Of a DNA stretch of 64,000 nt, positions 53,664-63,749 are shown one piece after another. Source of the stretch: Streptomyces olivochromogenes. Its GTDB lineage: Bacteria; Actinomycetota; Actinomycetes; Streptomycetales; Streptomycetaceae. The notes under the pieces were generated by a model. It saw nothing but the letters and a program-made list of their open reading frames with translations, had not been told where the DNA came from and did not search any database. Made by a program: the position numbers and the translations under genes. The stretch covers positions 1 to 64,000 of the forward strand of contig NZ_JADDRL010000021.1 of assembly GCF_021538895.1 (NCBI RefSeq). The letters are read 5' to 3'. Position 1 is the stretch's first letter. Each line of letters opens with the position of its first letter.

Positions 53664-54514
53664 AGCTGCGCGAGGAGTTCCGCCTTCTTCGTGGCGAACT
53701 CCTCGTCCGTCACCAGGCCGGCCCGGTGCAGCTCCCCGAGGTGGCGGATCCGCTCGGCGATGTCGGCGGGGTCCCGGCGTCCCGGCGCGGCCGGCACCGC
53801 GGCGACCGGACCCCGGGCCCGTACCGCCGCGAGGACCGCGGCCGCGAAGGGCAGCGACTCGTGCACCGGTCCGTAGCCGAGGCCGAAGACGACGGACGCG
53901 GGGTCCTGGTCCGGCTGGAGCGGCTGCTGCTCGGCGCCCGCGTCCCGGGCCAGCAGCCGCAGGTGGCCCTCGAAGACCTCGGGGGAGCGCCACTCGACGC
54001 CGCTCAGCTCGGTGACCGGGAAACTCTGGTCCCCCGCCTTCCACTTGGTGGAGGAGGCGCCGGTCCAGGACCAGCGGAAGCGCACGGCCCTGCCGTCGAA
54101 GGACACCTTCGCGTCGTACGCCTTGAAGTGCAGGGGCGCCTCGGGGGCGGGGACCAGATGGCGTTCGGCCGGGCCGGACTCGCTGAGCTGCGCCCGGAGT
54201 TCGTCCGCGTAGTACTCGGCGAGGGTCTCGCGCTCGGCCGGCAGCACCAGCCGGTAGGGATCGCAGCCCTCCTTCAGCTGCCCGTCGGCCGCCTCCATCA
54301 GCGGATCGGCGCCGGGACGGGGCTCGGCGCGCAGGACGACGGTGCCGCGCTTGCCGGGGGTGAGGGTCACGCCCGAGAGCGCCGCGAGCGGGACGCGCCG
54401 TTCCCCCAGAACCTGGAAGAGCTTGGGTGTTCGAATCCCTCGTTCGTAACGGATGAGCACAGAGTCGGACTCGAACTCCCAGGCGGCATGAAATCCGGCC
54501 AGTACGTCACCCAT
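53660..54514 (-). CDS. DUF4429/SHOCT domain protein
   Basis: The protein has about 284 residues. Two DUF4429 repeats are seen (AAWEFESDSVLIRYERGIRTPKLF; HFKAYDAKVSFDGRAVRFRWSWTG). The C-terminal SHOCT motif is DIAERIRHLGELHRAGLVTDEEFATKKAELL. SHOCT ends are often membrane- or oligomer-linked, but no function is known for the pair. ATG at 54514 is chosen as MGDVLAGFHAAWEF is the conserved beginning; an upstream start 13 codons earlier exists. Confidence 0.82.
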   Translation of the reverse strand: MGDVLAGFHAAWEFESDSVLIRYERGIRTPKLFQVLGERRVPLAALSGVTLTPGKRGTVVLRAEPRPGADPLMEAADGQLKEGCDPYRLVLPAERETLAEYYADELRAQLSESGPAERHLVPAPEAPLHFKAYDAKVSFDGRAVRFRWSWTGASSTKWKAGDQSFPVTELSGVEWRSPEVFEGHLRLLARDAGAEQQPLQPDQDPASVVFGLGYGPVHESLPFAAAVLAAVRARGPVAAVPAAPGRRDPADIAERIRHLGELHRAGLVTDEEFATKKAELLAQL

Positions 54515-54589
54515 GCGGCTCATCGTATGCGGCACGCGCTCCTCCGTCGCCACCCCACGCAGACCGCAGTTTCTTCGCCTCTACGCGCG

Positions 54590-55798
54590 TCAGGCCGTCT
54601 CGGTGCCGGACAAACCCGCCCGGCAGACCTGGTCTTCGCGGGCGCACGTCACCGAGCGGTACGCGCCAACCCCGATGTCGGCGAGGTTGTGCAGGCTGTC
54701 CGTGCCCGGCTCGAAATAGCCGCTGTGTCCCTGGGCGTCATGTGCTGACAGCACCCGTGCGCCGAATCCTCCGGACACCGGATCGGCGCCGTGCCCGAGG
54801 CCGCCGACCTCCAGGTACGGCACGTCCTGGACCCAGTCGGTGGCGTCCCGCATCGCCCACACCCGGGCCCGGGTGTGCAGGTGCGCGGCCTTGGCGACCC
54901 GCATGCCGGGGCTGGCGGCCACCGCTATGTCGGCCACCCGGCGCGGCATCGCGTGGGCCGCGACACCGCAGACCACCGAGCCGTAGCTGTGGCAGAACAT
55001 CTGCACGGGCGCGCTGCCGGGGAGCGCGCGCAGCAGGGCGTTCAGGCGTACGGCGCCGTCCTCGGCGCGCATCGCGGTGGCCGCGTCCACGCCGAGCCCG
55101 GCGGGCGCGGTGTAGTCGGCCCAGGCGATCACGGCCGCACGGACCCCGGGACTCGCCGCCCGCTCCGCCGCGTACAGCGCCTTGGCCATGCCGACCGGCG
55201 CCGAGTACGGGCGGTACGTCTTCTGGAAGGTGAGCAGGTCGGTGTCGACGCCGGGGACGACGACGGAGATCCGCTCGGCCTTCGGCAGGTTCCCGAACAC
55301 CTCCGCGACCCGGCCCGAGCCCTCGGGGTCGAAGGCGAGGATCTTCCGGCCCCCGGCCAGCAGGTCCTCGAAGCGGTGCATCCGCCTGCCCGCCTGCTGC
55401 TGCCCGGCCGGCGAGAGCCGGCTGTCGTGCATCCGCTTCTTGTCGACCTTGCGCGCCTGGTCGAGCGCGATGTGGTTGGCGCGGTAGCGCAGTTCGACGG
55501 GGGCGCCGTTCATGTTGCCGACCGCGAGCGGGTAGCGGTGCGCGAGGCGCCGGCTCTCCTGCGCGGTCAGCGAGGCGAAGAAACGGGCGATCCGCGCGGG
55601 GGACGCCTCCGGGTCCGGCAGCCGGTGGCCGTGCAGGTGACCGTGCTCCCACTTGGTGAGCGAGGCCTGCAGGGCGCTCGCCTCCCGATGGCTGCGCAGG
55701 GCGGTCCAACCGGTGGTCGCGAGCATCACGAACACCACGCCCAGGGCGAGCAGCGCGCGCCAGACGTTGAGTTGCGGGGAGGTTTCGAAGGAAGTCAC
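54590..55798 (-). CDS. Membrane-anchored alpha/beta hydrolase (DUF1023 type)
   Basis: The protein has 402 residues. One N-terminal membrane helix (ALLALGVVFVMLATTGWTAL) anchors it, with the rest outside. The nucleophile elbow is MFCHSYGSVVCG, and a His near VGGLGHGADP may complete the triad; this is the DUF1023 alpha/beta hydrolase layout. The substrate is unknown. It starts at a GTG. It follows the TetR gene on the same strand by about 80 bp. Confidence 0.8.
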   Translation of the reverse strand: MTSFETSPQLNVWRALLALGVVFVMLATTGWTALRSHREASALQASLTKWEHGHLHGHRLPDPEASPARIARFFASLTAQESRRLAHRYPLAVGNMNGAPVELRYRANHIALDQARKVDKKRMHDSRLSPAGQQQAGRRMHRFEDLLAGGRKILAFDPEGSGRVAEVFGNLPKAERISVVVPGVDTDLLTFQKTYRPYSAPVGMAKALYAAERAASPGVRAAVIAWADYTAPAGLGVDAATAMRAEDGAVRLNALLRALPGSAPVQMFCHSYGSVVCGVAAHAMPRRVADIAVAASPGMRVAKAAHLHTRARVWAMRDATDWVQDVPYLEVGGLGHGADPVSGGFGARVLSAHDAQGHSGYFEPGTDSLHNLADIGVGAYRSVTCAREDQVCRAGLSGTETA

Positions 55799-55880
55799 TG
55801 GGAGGACACACTAGGAGAACGGGAGGGTCTCGCGGTAACCGAGTGACAGGTATCACGTTTCGGCGGACGTGATACCCGCC

Positions 55881-56507
55881 TCAGTGGTCGCGCCAGCTCC
55901 CGGCCAGGGCGGGTCCGACCTGGTCGAGGTAGGTGGCGGTGAGGGTCCGGATCGCCTCCAGGCTGAAGTCCTCGCCGGTGCTCCACTGACGCTCCGTCAC
56001 CCGTATCACTCCGCCGAAGACGGCCACGACCAGGCGCGGTCGAGGGTCGGTCGCGACGTCGACACCCTCGCGCTCGGCGAGCACGCGCGCGATCGTCTCC
56101 TCGATGGCCGCGGAGCGGCGCAGATGGGCGGCGAGCAGGGCGGGCGTCGACTCGATCGTCCGGTACATGCGCAGATACAGCTCGACCGGGACGGCCGACT
56201 CGACGGTCTCGCGGATCTCGTCCCAGCCCTCCAGGATCGCCTGGCGCAGGGCCTCCATCGGCGCCTCGTGCGCCGGGCGGGCCCGCACCGCCGCCAGGAA
56301 GTGCGCCTCGGTCATCTCCTGGACGGCGAAGGCCACCTCCTCCTTGCCCGCGAAGTAGCGGAAGAAGGTGCGCTGCGAGACGTCGACGGCCTCGGCGATC
56401 TCGTCGACGGTGGTGTGCTCGTAACCCTGCGTGGTGAACAGTTCGAGAGCGGCCCGCAGCAGCGCCTCCCGGGTGCGGCGCTTCTTGCGCTCGCGCAGCG
56501 TCTCCAT
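55881..56507 (-). CDS. TetR-family transcriptional regulator
   Basis: The protein has 208 residues. The DNA-binding helices TREALLRAALELFTTQGYEHTTVDEIAEAVDVSQRTFFRYFAGKEEV are at residues about 12-57; the rest is a helical ligand domain. It is divergent from an MFS exporter with a 114-bp gap carrying a palindrome, the usual setting for a repressor of a drug efflux pump. Confidence 0.88.
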   Translation of the reverse strand: METLRERKKRRTREALLRAALELFTTQGYEHTTVDEIAEAVDVSQRTFFRYFAGKEEVAFAVQEMTEAHFLAAVRARPAHEAPMEALRQAILEGWDEIRETVESAVPVELYLRMYRTIESTPALLAAHLRRSAAIEETIARVLAEREGVDVATDPRPRLVVAVFGGVIRVTERQWSTGEDFSLEAIRTLTATYLDQVGPALAGSWRDH

Positions 56508-56553
56508 CGGCCTCTCCCCGTTGAACGTCTTTCGCGCTCAGGGTATGCGCCAG

Positions 56554-56614
56554 TGACATGTCAGTTACCGACTTGTGAATTGGTTTGTCAATTGTCAGCG
56601 GCTGTCACTAGCCT
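56554..56614 (+). promoter_or_regulatory. MFS promoter and candidate TetR operator
   Basis: The exact palindrome TGACATGTCA (56554-56563) and a wider GTGACA...TGTCAC pair lie in the divergent gap. The promoter TTGTCA-18 bp-TAGCCT (56585-56614) would start transcription almost at the MFS ATG (56622), giving a leaderless message. No ribosome site is seen before that ATG, which agrees. Confidence 0.5.
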
Positions 56615-56621
56615 CGAAGGT

Positions 56622-58286
56622 ATGACTAGTCAGACCACCATCGACACGGCGGGGTCGGGGGACAAGGCGGACCGGGTTCCGTCCGCCCCGTCGGGCCCGG
56701 CCCCGGCCCCGGGCCTGCGCGGCCACCCGTGGCTCACCCTCATCACCGTCGCCGTAGGGGTCATGATGGTGGCCCTGGACGGCACCATCGTGGCCATCGC
56801 CAACCCGGCCATCCAGAAGGATCTCGGCGCCACCTTCGCGCAGGTCCAGTGGATCACCAACGGTTACTTCCTGGCCCTCGCGGTCTCGCTGATCACCGCC
56901 GGCAAGCTCGGCGACCGCTTCGGCCACCGGCAGACCTTCCTGATCGGTGTCGTCGGCTTCGCCGCCGCCTCGGGCGCCATCGGGCTGTCCGACAGCATCG
57001 GGCTCGTCGTCACCTTCCGCGTCTTCCAGGGCCTGTTCGGCGCGCTGCTGATGCCGGCCGCGCTCGGCCTGCTGCGGGCCACCTTCCCGGCCGAGAAGCT
57101 CAACATGGCGATCGGCATCTGGGGCATGGTGATCGGCGCGTCCACCGCGGGCGGCCCGATCCTCGGCGGTGTCCTCGTCGAGCACGTCAACTGGCAGTCC
57201 GTCTTCTTCATCAACGTGCCGGTCGGCCTGATCGCCCTCACGCTCGGTCTGCTGATCCTGCGCGACCACCGCGCCGCCCTCGGGCGGAGCCCGGAAAATG
57301 GATACAGCGCGCCGCGCTCCTTCGACGTACTGGGCATCGCCCTGCTGTCGGGCGCGATGTTCTGCCTGGTGTGGGCCCTGATCAAGGCGCCGAGCTGGGG
57401 CTGGGGCGACGGGAAGACGTGGGGCTTCATCGGCGCCTCGGCGGTCGGCTTCCTCCTCTTCTCCTTCTGGGAGACGAGGGTCAAGGAGCCGCTGATCCCG
57501 CTGGGCCTGTTCCGCTCGGTCGCGCTGTCGGCGGGTGTGGTCCTCATGGTCCTCATGGCCATCGCCTTCATGGGCGGCCTGTTCTTCGTGACGTTCTACC
57601 TCCAGAACGTCCACGGCATGAGCCCGATCGACGCCGGCCTCCACCTCCTGCCCCTCACCGGCATGATGATCGTCGGCTCGCCGCTGGCCGGCGCCATGAT
57701 CACCAAGCTGGGCCCGAGGATCCCGCTGGCCGGCGGCATGGTGGCCACCGCGGTCGCCATGTACGGCATGTCCACGCTTGAGGCGGGCACCGGCAGCGCG
57801 ATCATGTCGCTCTGGTTCGCCCTGCTGGGTCTCGGTCTCGCGCCGGTCATGGTCGGCGCGACCGAGGTCATCGTGGGCAACGCGCCCATGGAGCTGTCCG
57901 GTGTGGCCGGCGGCCTCCAGCAGGCGGCCATGCAGATCGGCGGCAGCCTCGGTACGGCCGTGCTGGGCGCCGTGATGGCCTCCAAGGTCGACAGCGACCT
58001 GCCGGGCAACTGGGCCGGCGCGGGGCTGCCGAAGCTCACCCCCGCCCAGCTCGACCAGGCCTCCGAGGCGGTCCAGGTCGGTGTCGCGCCGCTGGCCAAG
58101 GGCACGCCGGACGAGCTCGCCGCGAAGATCACGTCGGTGGCGCACGACACGTTCATCTCCGGCATGAGCCTGGCCTCGCTGGTCGCGGCCGGCGTCGCGG
58201 CGGTGGCGGTGCTCGTGGCACTCCTGACGAAGCGGGGCGAGCACGCCGAGAACGCTGCGTCGGGAGCGGGTGTGGGCCACATCTGA
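56622..58286 (+). CDS. MFS drug exporter, DHA2 (14-helix) family
   Basis: The protein has 554 residues and about 14 membrane helices. Motif C-like and DHA2 features are seen: MMVALDGTIVAIANPAIQKDL (helix 1, motif D1), GKLGDRFGHRQTF (motif A), and TAGGPILGGVLVEHVNWQSVFFINVP (motif C). It exports a toxic compound by proton exchange. Regulation is probably by the divergent TetR protein. Confidence 0.9.
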   Translation: MTSQTTIDTAGSGDKADRVPSAPSGPAPAPGLRGHPWLTLITVAVGVMMVALDGTIVAIANPAIQKDLGATFAQVQWITNGYFLALAVSLITAGKLGDRFGHRQTFLIGVVGFAAASGAIGLSDSIGLVVTFRVFQGLFGALLMPAALGLLRATFPAEKLNMAIGIWGMVIGASTAGGPILGGVLVEHVNWQSVFFINVPVGLIALTLGLLILRDHRAALGRSPENGYSAPRSFDVLGIALLSGAMFCLVWALIKAPSWGWGDGKTWGFIGASAVGFLLFSFWETRVKEPLIPLGLFRSVALSAGVVLMVLMAIAFMGGLFFVTFYLQNVHGMSPIDAGLHLLPLTGMMIVGSPLAGAMITKLGPRIPLAGGMVATAVAMYGMSTLEAGTGSAIMSLWFALLGLGLAPVMVGATEVIVGNAPMELSGVAGGLQQAAMQIGGSLGTAVLGAVMASKVDSDLPGNWAGAGLPKLTPAQLDQASEAVQVGVAPLAKGTPDELAAKITSVAHDTFISGMSLASLVAAGVAAVAVLVALLTKRGEHAENAASGAGVGHI

Positions 58287-58362
58287 GCCCGCGTTCGGGC
58301 CCGGTCCCCGGGCCGCCCCCCAAACCGGATCTGGCCGAAGTTCGCCTATCAGGGTGACTCCG

Positions 58363-59283
58363 CTAAAGATCCCTCGCTTCCGGTACGCGCCGCAGGTCAC
58401 AGTGGGTCAAGTCCTCCGCAGGGCATGGGGGATGCCAGGGCCGCGGCGCGCTGCCGGAGGGGGGCAGCGCGCCGGCCCCCGGCGGTTCGGCCGAGTCGCC
58501 CGCGGGTGACTGCGCGTCGCCGCTCCCGGAGGCTCCGCCCTCGGCTGCCCGTCCGGCCCGGACGAGGGACAGCGCGGCCACCTCCGCCCGCAGGGCCCGT
58601 ACCTCCTCGGTGAGCGACTCGATGGCTTCCGTCTGGCGCCGCTCCTCCACGTCGTCCTTCTCGAAGCGGGCGATGAACCACGCGGCGATGTTCGCGGTCA
58701 CCACACCCAGCAGCGCGATCCCGGACAGCATCAGGCCGACCGCGATCATCCGGCCGAGCCCGGTCGTCGGCGCGTGGTCCCCGTACCCGACGGTCGTCAT
58801 CGTCGTGAACGACCACCACACCGCGTCACCCAGCGTGCGGATGTTCCCGTTCGGCGACTCCCGCTCCACCGAGAGCACGGCGAGCGAGCCGAACATCAGC
58901 AACCCCACCACGGCACCGGCGACATACGTCGTCAGCCGGATCTGCGAGGCCATCCGCGCCCGCCGCCCCACCAGCAGCAGTGTCGAGACGAGCCGCAGCA
59001 GCCGCAGCGGCTGGAGGATCGGCAGCACCACCGCGCACAGGTCCAGCCAGTGCGTGCGCACGAACTCCTTGCGCCGGGGCGCCATCGCCAGCCGCATCAG
59101 ATAGTCCGTGGCGAAGGAGCCCCACACCACCCACTCCACCACCGTGCACACGGCCGTCAGGGAGTGCCCCGCCGAACTGTCCACGATCGGCACGGCATAG
59201 GCGACCGCGAAGGCCACCGCGAGGGCCAGCAGGGGCCGTTGGGTGAGGTGTTCCCAGCGAGCCTGCGCCGATTGTTCCGCCAT
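58363..59283 (-). CDS. Voltage-gated-like potassium channel subunit
   Basis: The protein has about 306 residues with six hydrophobic segments. The fourth is Arg-spaced (LRLLRLVSTLLLVGRRARM). The selectivity filter is TMTTVGYGDHAPT before the last helix (residues about 165-177). A C-terminal coiled coil (VEERRQTEAIESLTEEVRALRAEVAAL) and a Gly/Pro-rich tail follow. It conducts K+ across the cell membrane. The ATG at 59283 is chosen. Confidence 0.88.
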   Translation of the reverse strand: MAEQSAQARWEHLTQRPLLALAVAFAVAYAVPIVDSSAGHSLTAVCTVVEWVVWGSFATDYLMRLAMAPRRKEFVRTHWLDLCAVVLPILQPLRLLRLVSTLLLVGRRARMASQIRLTTYVAGAVVGLLMFGSLAVLSVERESPNGNIRTLGDAVWWSFTTMTTVGYGDHAPTTGLGRMIAVGLMLSGIALLGVVTANIAAWFIARFEKDDVEERRQTEAIESLTEEVRALRAEVAALSLVRAGRAAEGGASGSGDAQSPAGDSAEPPGAGALPPSGSAPRPWHPPCPAEDLTHCDLRRVPEARDL

Positions 59284-59306
59284 GCCCGCATCGTAAGGAA
59301 AACACC

Positions 59307-59337
59307 AGGGCGGTGGGGCATCGAGCCCCACCGCCCT
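59307..59337 (-). terminator. Hairpin after aceE
   Basis: Exact 13-bp inverted repeat AGGGCGGTGGGGC / GCCCCACCGCCCT with a five-base loop, about 50 bases past the aceE stop and just before the channel gene on the same strand. Confidence 0.75.
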
Positions 59338-59388
59338 CGGCTGTTCAAGAACCGCTCAAGCGGCGTTGTCGGTCGAAGCCGCGGCGCG

Positions 59389-62136
59389 TTACGCGTCGCC
59401 CCCGGCCGCCCCCGGGTCCGCCGCCGACACGTCGAGCAGCTGGTACCGGTCGATGGCCTGCTTCAGCACCGAACGGTCCACCTTGCCCTCCCGGGCCAGC
59501 TCGGTCAGCACCGCCACCACGATCGACTGCGCGTCGATGTGGAAGAACCGGCGGGCCGCGCCACGGGTGTCGGCGAAGCCGAAACCGTCGGCGCCCAGTG
59601 ACTGGTAGGTGCCGGGCACCCACCGGGCGATCTGGTCCGGAACCGACCGCATCCAGTCGGACACGGCCACGAACGGCCCTTCGGAACCGCCCAGCTTGCG
59701 CGTGACGTACGGCGTGCGCTGCTCCTCCTCGGGGTGCAGCAGGTTGTGCGTCTCGCACTCCACGGCCTCGCGCCGCAGCTCGTTCCAGGAGGTCGCCGAC
59801 CAGACGTCGGCCCGCACGCCCCACTCCTCGGCGAGGATCCGCTGCGCCTCAAGGGCCCACGGCACCGCGACACCGGACGCCATGATCTGCGCCGGGACCG
59901 AGCCCGCGGTACCCGCGCTCAGCTTGTGGATGCCCTTGAGGATGCCCTCGACGTCCACGTTCGCCGGCTCGGCCGGGTGCTGGATCGGCTCGTTGTAGAC
60001 GGTGAGGTAGTAGAAGACGTCCTCGCCGTGCGGGTGCTGCGCGTCACCGCCGTACATACGGCGCAGACCGTCCTGCACGATGTGCGCGATCTCGTACGCG
60101 TACGCCGGGTCGTAGGCCACGCAGGCCGGGTTCGTCGAGGCCAGCAACTGGGAGTGGCCGTCGGCGTGCTGGAGACCCTCACCGGTCAGCGTCGTCCGGC
60201 CGGCGGTCGCGCCGAGGACGAACCCGCGCGACAGCTGGTCGGCCATCTGCCAGAACTGGTCACCCGTGCGCTGGAATCCGAACATCGAGTAGAAGACGTA
60301 CACCGGGATCAGCGGCTCGCCGTGCGTCGCGTAGGCCGAGCCCGCCGCGATCAGCGAGGCCGTGCAGCCCGCCTCCGAGATGCCGTCGTGCAGCATCTGG
60401 CCGGTCGGCGACTCCTTGTACGCGAGCAGCAGATCGCGGTCCACCGCCTCGTACTGCTGGCCGAGCGGGTTGTAGATCTTCGCGCTCGGGAAGAAGGAGT
60501 CCATGCCGAAGGTGCGGTACTCGTCCGGCGCGATCAGCACGAACCGGCGGCCGATCTCCTTGTCCCGCATCAGGTCCTTGAGCAGTCGCACGAACGCCAT
60601 GGTCGTCGCGATCGACTGCTGACCCGTGCCCTTCTTCACGGTCGCGTACGTCTTGTCGTCCGGCAGCGCGAGCGGCTGGGAGCGCACGACGCGGGTCGGC
60701 ACATAGCCGCCGAGCCCCTTGCGCCGGTCGTGCATGTACTGGAGCTCCTCCGAGTTCCGGCCCGGGTGGTAGTACGGCGGCAGGCCGGACTCCAGCTCCC
60801 GGTCGGAGATCGGCAGGTGCAGACGGTCCCGGAAGTGCTTGAGGTCGTCGACCGTCAGCTTCTTCATCTGGTGCGTGGCGTTGCGGCCCTCGAAGTTCGG
60901 CCCCAGCGTCCAGCCCTTGATCGTCTTGGCCAGGATCACCGTCGGCTGGCCCTTGTGCGCCTTGGCCGCCGAGAACGCCGCGAAGATCTTCCGGTGGTCG
61001 TGGCCGCCGCGCCCCAGGTGCAGGATCTGGTCGTCGGTCATGTTCGCGACCATCGCGCGCAGCCGGTGGTCGTCACCGAAGAAGTGGTCACGGATGTACG
61101 CGCCGGACTCGGTGGCGTACGTCTGGAACTGGCCGTCCGGCGTGGTGTTCATCTTGTTGACCAGCACGCCGTCGCGGTCCTGGGCGAGCAGCGGGTCCCA
61201 GGTGCGGTCCCAGACCAGCTTGATGACGTTCCAGCCGGCGCCCCGGAAGACCGACTCCAGCTCCTGGATGATCTTGCCGTTGCCGCGCACCGGGCCGTCC
61301 AGTCGCTGCAGGTTGCAGTTGACCACGAAGGTCAGGTTGTCCAGGCCCTCGCGGGCGGCGATGGACAGCTGGCCGAGCGACTCCGGCTCGTCCATCTCGC
61401 CGTCACCGAGGAAGGCCCACACGTGCGACTTGGAGGTGTCCGCGATCTCGCGCGCCTGCATGTAGCGGTTCATCCGCGCCTGGTAGATGGCGCCGAGGGG
61501 GCCGAGGCCCATGGAGACCGTCGGGAACTCCCAGAAGTCCGGCATGGAGCGCGGGTGCGGGTAGCTGGAGAGCGCGTTGGGGTACCGCGACTTCTCCTGG
61601 CGGAAGCCGTCCAGCTGCCGCTCGCTCAGCCGGTCGAGCAGATACGCGCGGGCGTAGATACCGGGGGAGGCGTGGCCCTGGAAGAAGACCTGGTCGCCGC
61701 CGTCGCCCTCGTCCTTGCCGCGGAAGAAGTGGTTGAAGCCGACGTCGTACAGGGAGGCGGAGGAGGCGAAGGTGGCGATGTGGCCGCCGACGCCGATCCC
61801 GGGGCGCTGCGCGCGGGAGACCATCACGGCCGCGTTCCACCGTGTCGCGTTGAGGATCTTGCGCTCGATCTCCTCGTTGCCGGGGAAGAACGGCTCGTCC
61901 TTGGTCGCGATCGTGTTGACGTAGTCCGTGCTGCGCATCTCGGGCACGGCCACGCGCTTCTCGCGGGCCCGCTCGATCAGGCGGAGCATCAGGTACCGGG
62001 CCCGCTCCCGGCCGCGCTCGTCGACGGCGGCGTCGAGGGAGTCGAGCCACTCCTGGGTCTCTTCGGGATCAAAGTCAGGAACCTGACTCGGAAGGCCGCC
62101 AATGATGATCGGGTTGCGATCGGATCCGGAAGCCAC
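59389..62136 (-). CDS. aceE: Pyruvate dehydrogenase E1 component, homodimeric
   Basis: The protein has 915 residues, the full length of single-chain AceE. The thiamine diphosphate motif is [12 protein letters not shown] through CNLQRLDGP (residues about 245-285); the early block [12 protein letters not shown] and [22 protein letters not shown] are typical. It decarboxylates pyruvate and passes acetyl to lipoyl-E2. E2 and E3 are not in the window. The upstream region is long (461 bp to the divergent DUF3052 gene), leaving room for regulation. A terminator follows. Confidence 0.96.
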   Translation of the reverse strand: MASGSDRNPIIIGGLPSQVPDFDPEETQEWLDSLDAAVDERGRERARYLMLRLIERAREKRVAVPEMRSTDYVNTIATKDEPFFPGNEEIERKILNATRWNAAVMVSRAQRPGIGVGGHIATFASSASLYDVGFNHFFRGKDEGDGGDQVFFQGHASPGIYARAYLLDRLSERQLDGFRQEKSRYPNALSSYPHPRSMPDFWEFPTVSMGLGPLGAIYQARMNRYMQAREIADTSKSHVWAFLGDGEMDEPESLGQLSIAAREGLDNLTFVVNCNLQRLDGPVRGNGKIIQELESVFRGAGWNVIKLVWDRTWDPLLAQDRDGVLVNKMNTTPDGQFQTYATESGAYIRDHFFGDDHRLRAMVANMTDDQILHLGRGGHDHRKIFAAFSAAKAHKGQPTVILAKTIKGWTLGPNFEGRNATHQMKKLTVDDLKHFRDRLHLPISDRELESGLPPYYHPGRNSEELQYMHDRRKGLGGYVPTRVVRSQPLALPDDKTYATVKKGTGQQSIATTMAFVRLLKDLMRDKEIGRRFVLIAPDEYRTFGMDSFFPSAKIYNPLGQQYEAVDRDLLLAYKESPTGQMLHDGISEAGCTASLIAAGSAYATHGEPLIPVYVFYSMFGFQRTGDQFWQMADQLSRGFVLGATAGRTTLTGEGLQHADGHSQLLASTNPACVAYDPAYAYEIAHIVQDGLRRMYGGDAQHPHGEDVFYYLTVYNEPIQHPAEPANVDVEGILKGIHKLSAGTAGSVPAQIMASGVAVPWALEAQRILAEEWGVRADVWSATSWNELRREAVECETHNLLHPEEEQRTPYVTRKLGGSEGPFVAVSDWMRSVPDQIARWVPGTYQSLGADGFGFADTRGAARRFFHIDAQSIVVAVLTELAREGKVDRSVLKQAIDRYQLLDVSAADPGAAGGDA

Positions 62137-62597
62137 GCTGTTCCTTACCTGTCAGAGGGCCGCTTTTCTGCTGGGGCGTTCACCTTGTGCCTGCGCCGTC
62201 CCCATCGTGTACCTAGGGAAGGCGTACGTCATCTCTACCGTGAGGTAACCGAGACCTCCGTGGGGTCTCCCTCAAGCCGTACTCGGGCGTGCCCGATCAA
62301 AACGCAACGATACGCCCAGCGCTTGACCCCCTTGGTAAAACTGTTCGATCACCGCACCGCCGAGTGATTCCCAGAGGATTCCTAAGCGCGCAAATCGGGC
62401 AGAAGGGTCTGGTGTGAGTCACCCTGGGTGGAGAAGGGGTGCTCGGAGTTGCGGCGACACGGCCGGGATCGTCACCGTTTCGGCGGTCTGAACGGCCGGG
62501 TACTTGCGCGATCCGCCCCGCACGTGTGGACTACGGCCAATGCTTCGCGTACGCGCGTGGCTGAGATACTCATCAAGACATGATCAGGAGGCAACCC
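62137..62597. other. Divergent non-coding region between aceE and DUF3052 gene
   Basis: No gene is supported in these 461 bp. The region holds an 11-bp dyad CACCCTGGGTG (62420-62430) and an AGGAGG ribosome site directly before the DUF3052 gene. The sequence is less GC-rich near 62320-62350, where an aceE promoter could lie, but I could not fix -35/-10 boxes. Confidence 0.5.
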
Positions 62598-63035
62598 GTG
62601 AGCGCGACCGCGGACCACGCGGAGGAGCGGACGAGCCCTGCCGGCAGGCTGGGGTTCCAGCCCGAGCAGGTGGTCCAGGAGATCGGCTACGACGACGACG
62701 TCGACCAGGAGCTCCGCGAGTCCATCGAGGAAGTCATCGGCAGTGAACTCGTGGACGAGGAGTACGACGACGTAGCCGACGCCGTGGTGCTGTGGTTCCG
62801 CGACGATGACGGCGACCTGACCGATGTGCTGGTGGACGCCACCACCTACATCGAGGAAGGTGGCGCGATTCTGCTCCTCACGCCGAAGACCGGCCGTGAC
62901 GGGTACGTGGAGCCGAGCGACATCTCGGAAGCCGCGGTGACGGCCGGGCTGTCGGCGTCCAAGAGCGTCAGCGTGGGCAAGGACTGGAGCGGCTCGCGTC
63001 TGGCGACGCCGAAGGCCGCCAAGACCAAGAGGTAA
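62598..63035 (+). CDS. DUF3052 protein
   Basis: The protein has 145 residues: LGFQPEQVVQEIGYDDDVDQEL near the start, a very acidic middle, then ILLLTPKTGRDGYVEPSDISEAAVTAG and a basic Lys-rich tail (PKAAKTKR). This is DUF3052, a small actinobacterial family of unknown role. The GTG at 62598 follows AGGAGG, so it is preferred over the ATG six codons upstream. It is divergent from aceE and followed by a strong hairpin. Confidence 0.88.
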   Translation: MSATADHAEERTSPAGRLGFQPEQVVQEIGYDDDVDQELRESIEEVIGSELVDEEYDDVADAVVLWFRDDDGDLTDVLVDATTYIEEGGAILLLTPKTGRDGYVEPSDISEAAVTAGLSASKSVSVGKDWSGSRLATPKAAKTKR

Positions 63036-63057
63036 GTCGGCCTCATCCCCGGACACC

Positions 63058-63085
63058 GGACGGGCCGGACAGGTCCGGCCCGTCC
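63058..63085 (+). terminator. Hairpin after DUF3052 gene
   Basis: Exact 13-bp inverted repeat GGACGGGCCGGAC / GTCCGGCCCGTCC separated by two bases, 22 bases past the stop. Confidence 0.75.
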
Positions 63086-63152
63086 GCAGGTGCGCGGTGA
63101 TCGCTGCGTAGGGTGGTCTCACCCCGACAGCCCACCGAAGGGATGCAGGACC

Positions 63153-63611
63153 ATGGCGATCCAGGTCGGCGACAAGGCGCCCGGCTTCGAGCTCAAGGAC
63201 AACCACGGCCGGACCGTACGGCTCGCGGACTTCCACGGCGAGAAGAACGTCGTGCTGCTCTTCTACCCCTTCGCGTTCACCGGCGTGTGCACCGGCGAGT
63301 TGTGCGAGCTGCGCGACAACCTGCCCACGTTCGTCAACGACGAGGTGCAGCTGCTCGCCGTCTCCAACGACTCCATCCACACGCTGCGCGTCTTCGCCGA
63401 GCAGGAGGGTCTGGAGTACCCGCTGCTCAGCGATTTCTGGCCGCACGGCAACATTTCCCGCGCCTACGGCGTCTTCGACGAGGACAAGGGTTGCGCCGTG
63501 CGCGGCACCTTCATCATCGACAAGTCGGGTGTCGTGCGGTGGACCGTCGTCAACGGTCTGCCGGACGCGCGCGACCTGAACGACTACGTGAAGGCGCTCG
63601 ACGCTCTGTGA
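63153..63611 (+). CDS. AhpE-type peroxiredoxin
   Basis: The protein has 152 residues of thioredoxin-like fold. The peroxidatic Cys is in FAFTGVCTGELCELRD (near residue 45). A second Cys five residues on and one in DKGCAVRGTF are candidates for a resolving partner, though AhpE proteins are usually one-Cys. It reduces peroxides and peroxynitrite in the cytoplasm. Start ATG with AAGGGA-type site upstream. It lies between the DUF3052 and TerD genes, all on the plus strand. Confidence 0.92.
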   Translation: MAIQVGDKAPGFELKDNHGRTVRLADFHGEKNVVLLFYPFAFTGVCTGELCELRDNLPTFVNDEVQLLAVSNDSIHTLRVFAEQEGLEYPLLSDFWPHGNISRAYGVFDEDKGCAVRGTFIIDKSGVVRWTVVNGLPDARDLNDYVKALDAL

Positions 63612-63749
63612 GCCTCCGGATCCGACACCGGTGATTTCTTCGGGTCCAGGGCCTGCGGGCAGCGGGAACCCGTCACTAGGATCGACTCGTTGATCCGGTA
63701 TCCGACGTACGACGGGGCTCCCCGCCCCAGGACACCACATGGAGGACTC

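Noticed and set aside
54425..54439. GGGTGTTCGAATCCC, like a tRNA T-arm
   Set aside because: It lies inside the DUF4429 coding frame (codons of GIRTPKLF) and no acceptor stem, D-arm or anticodon arm can be built around it.
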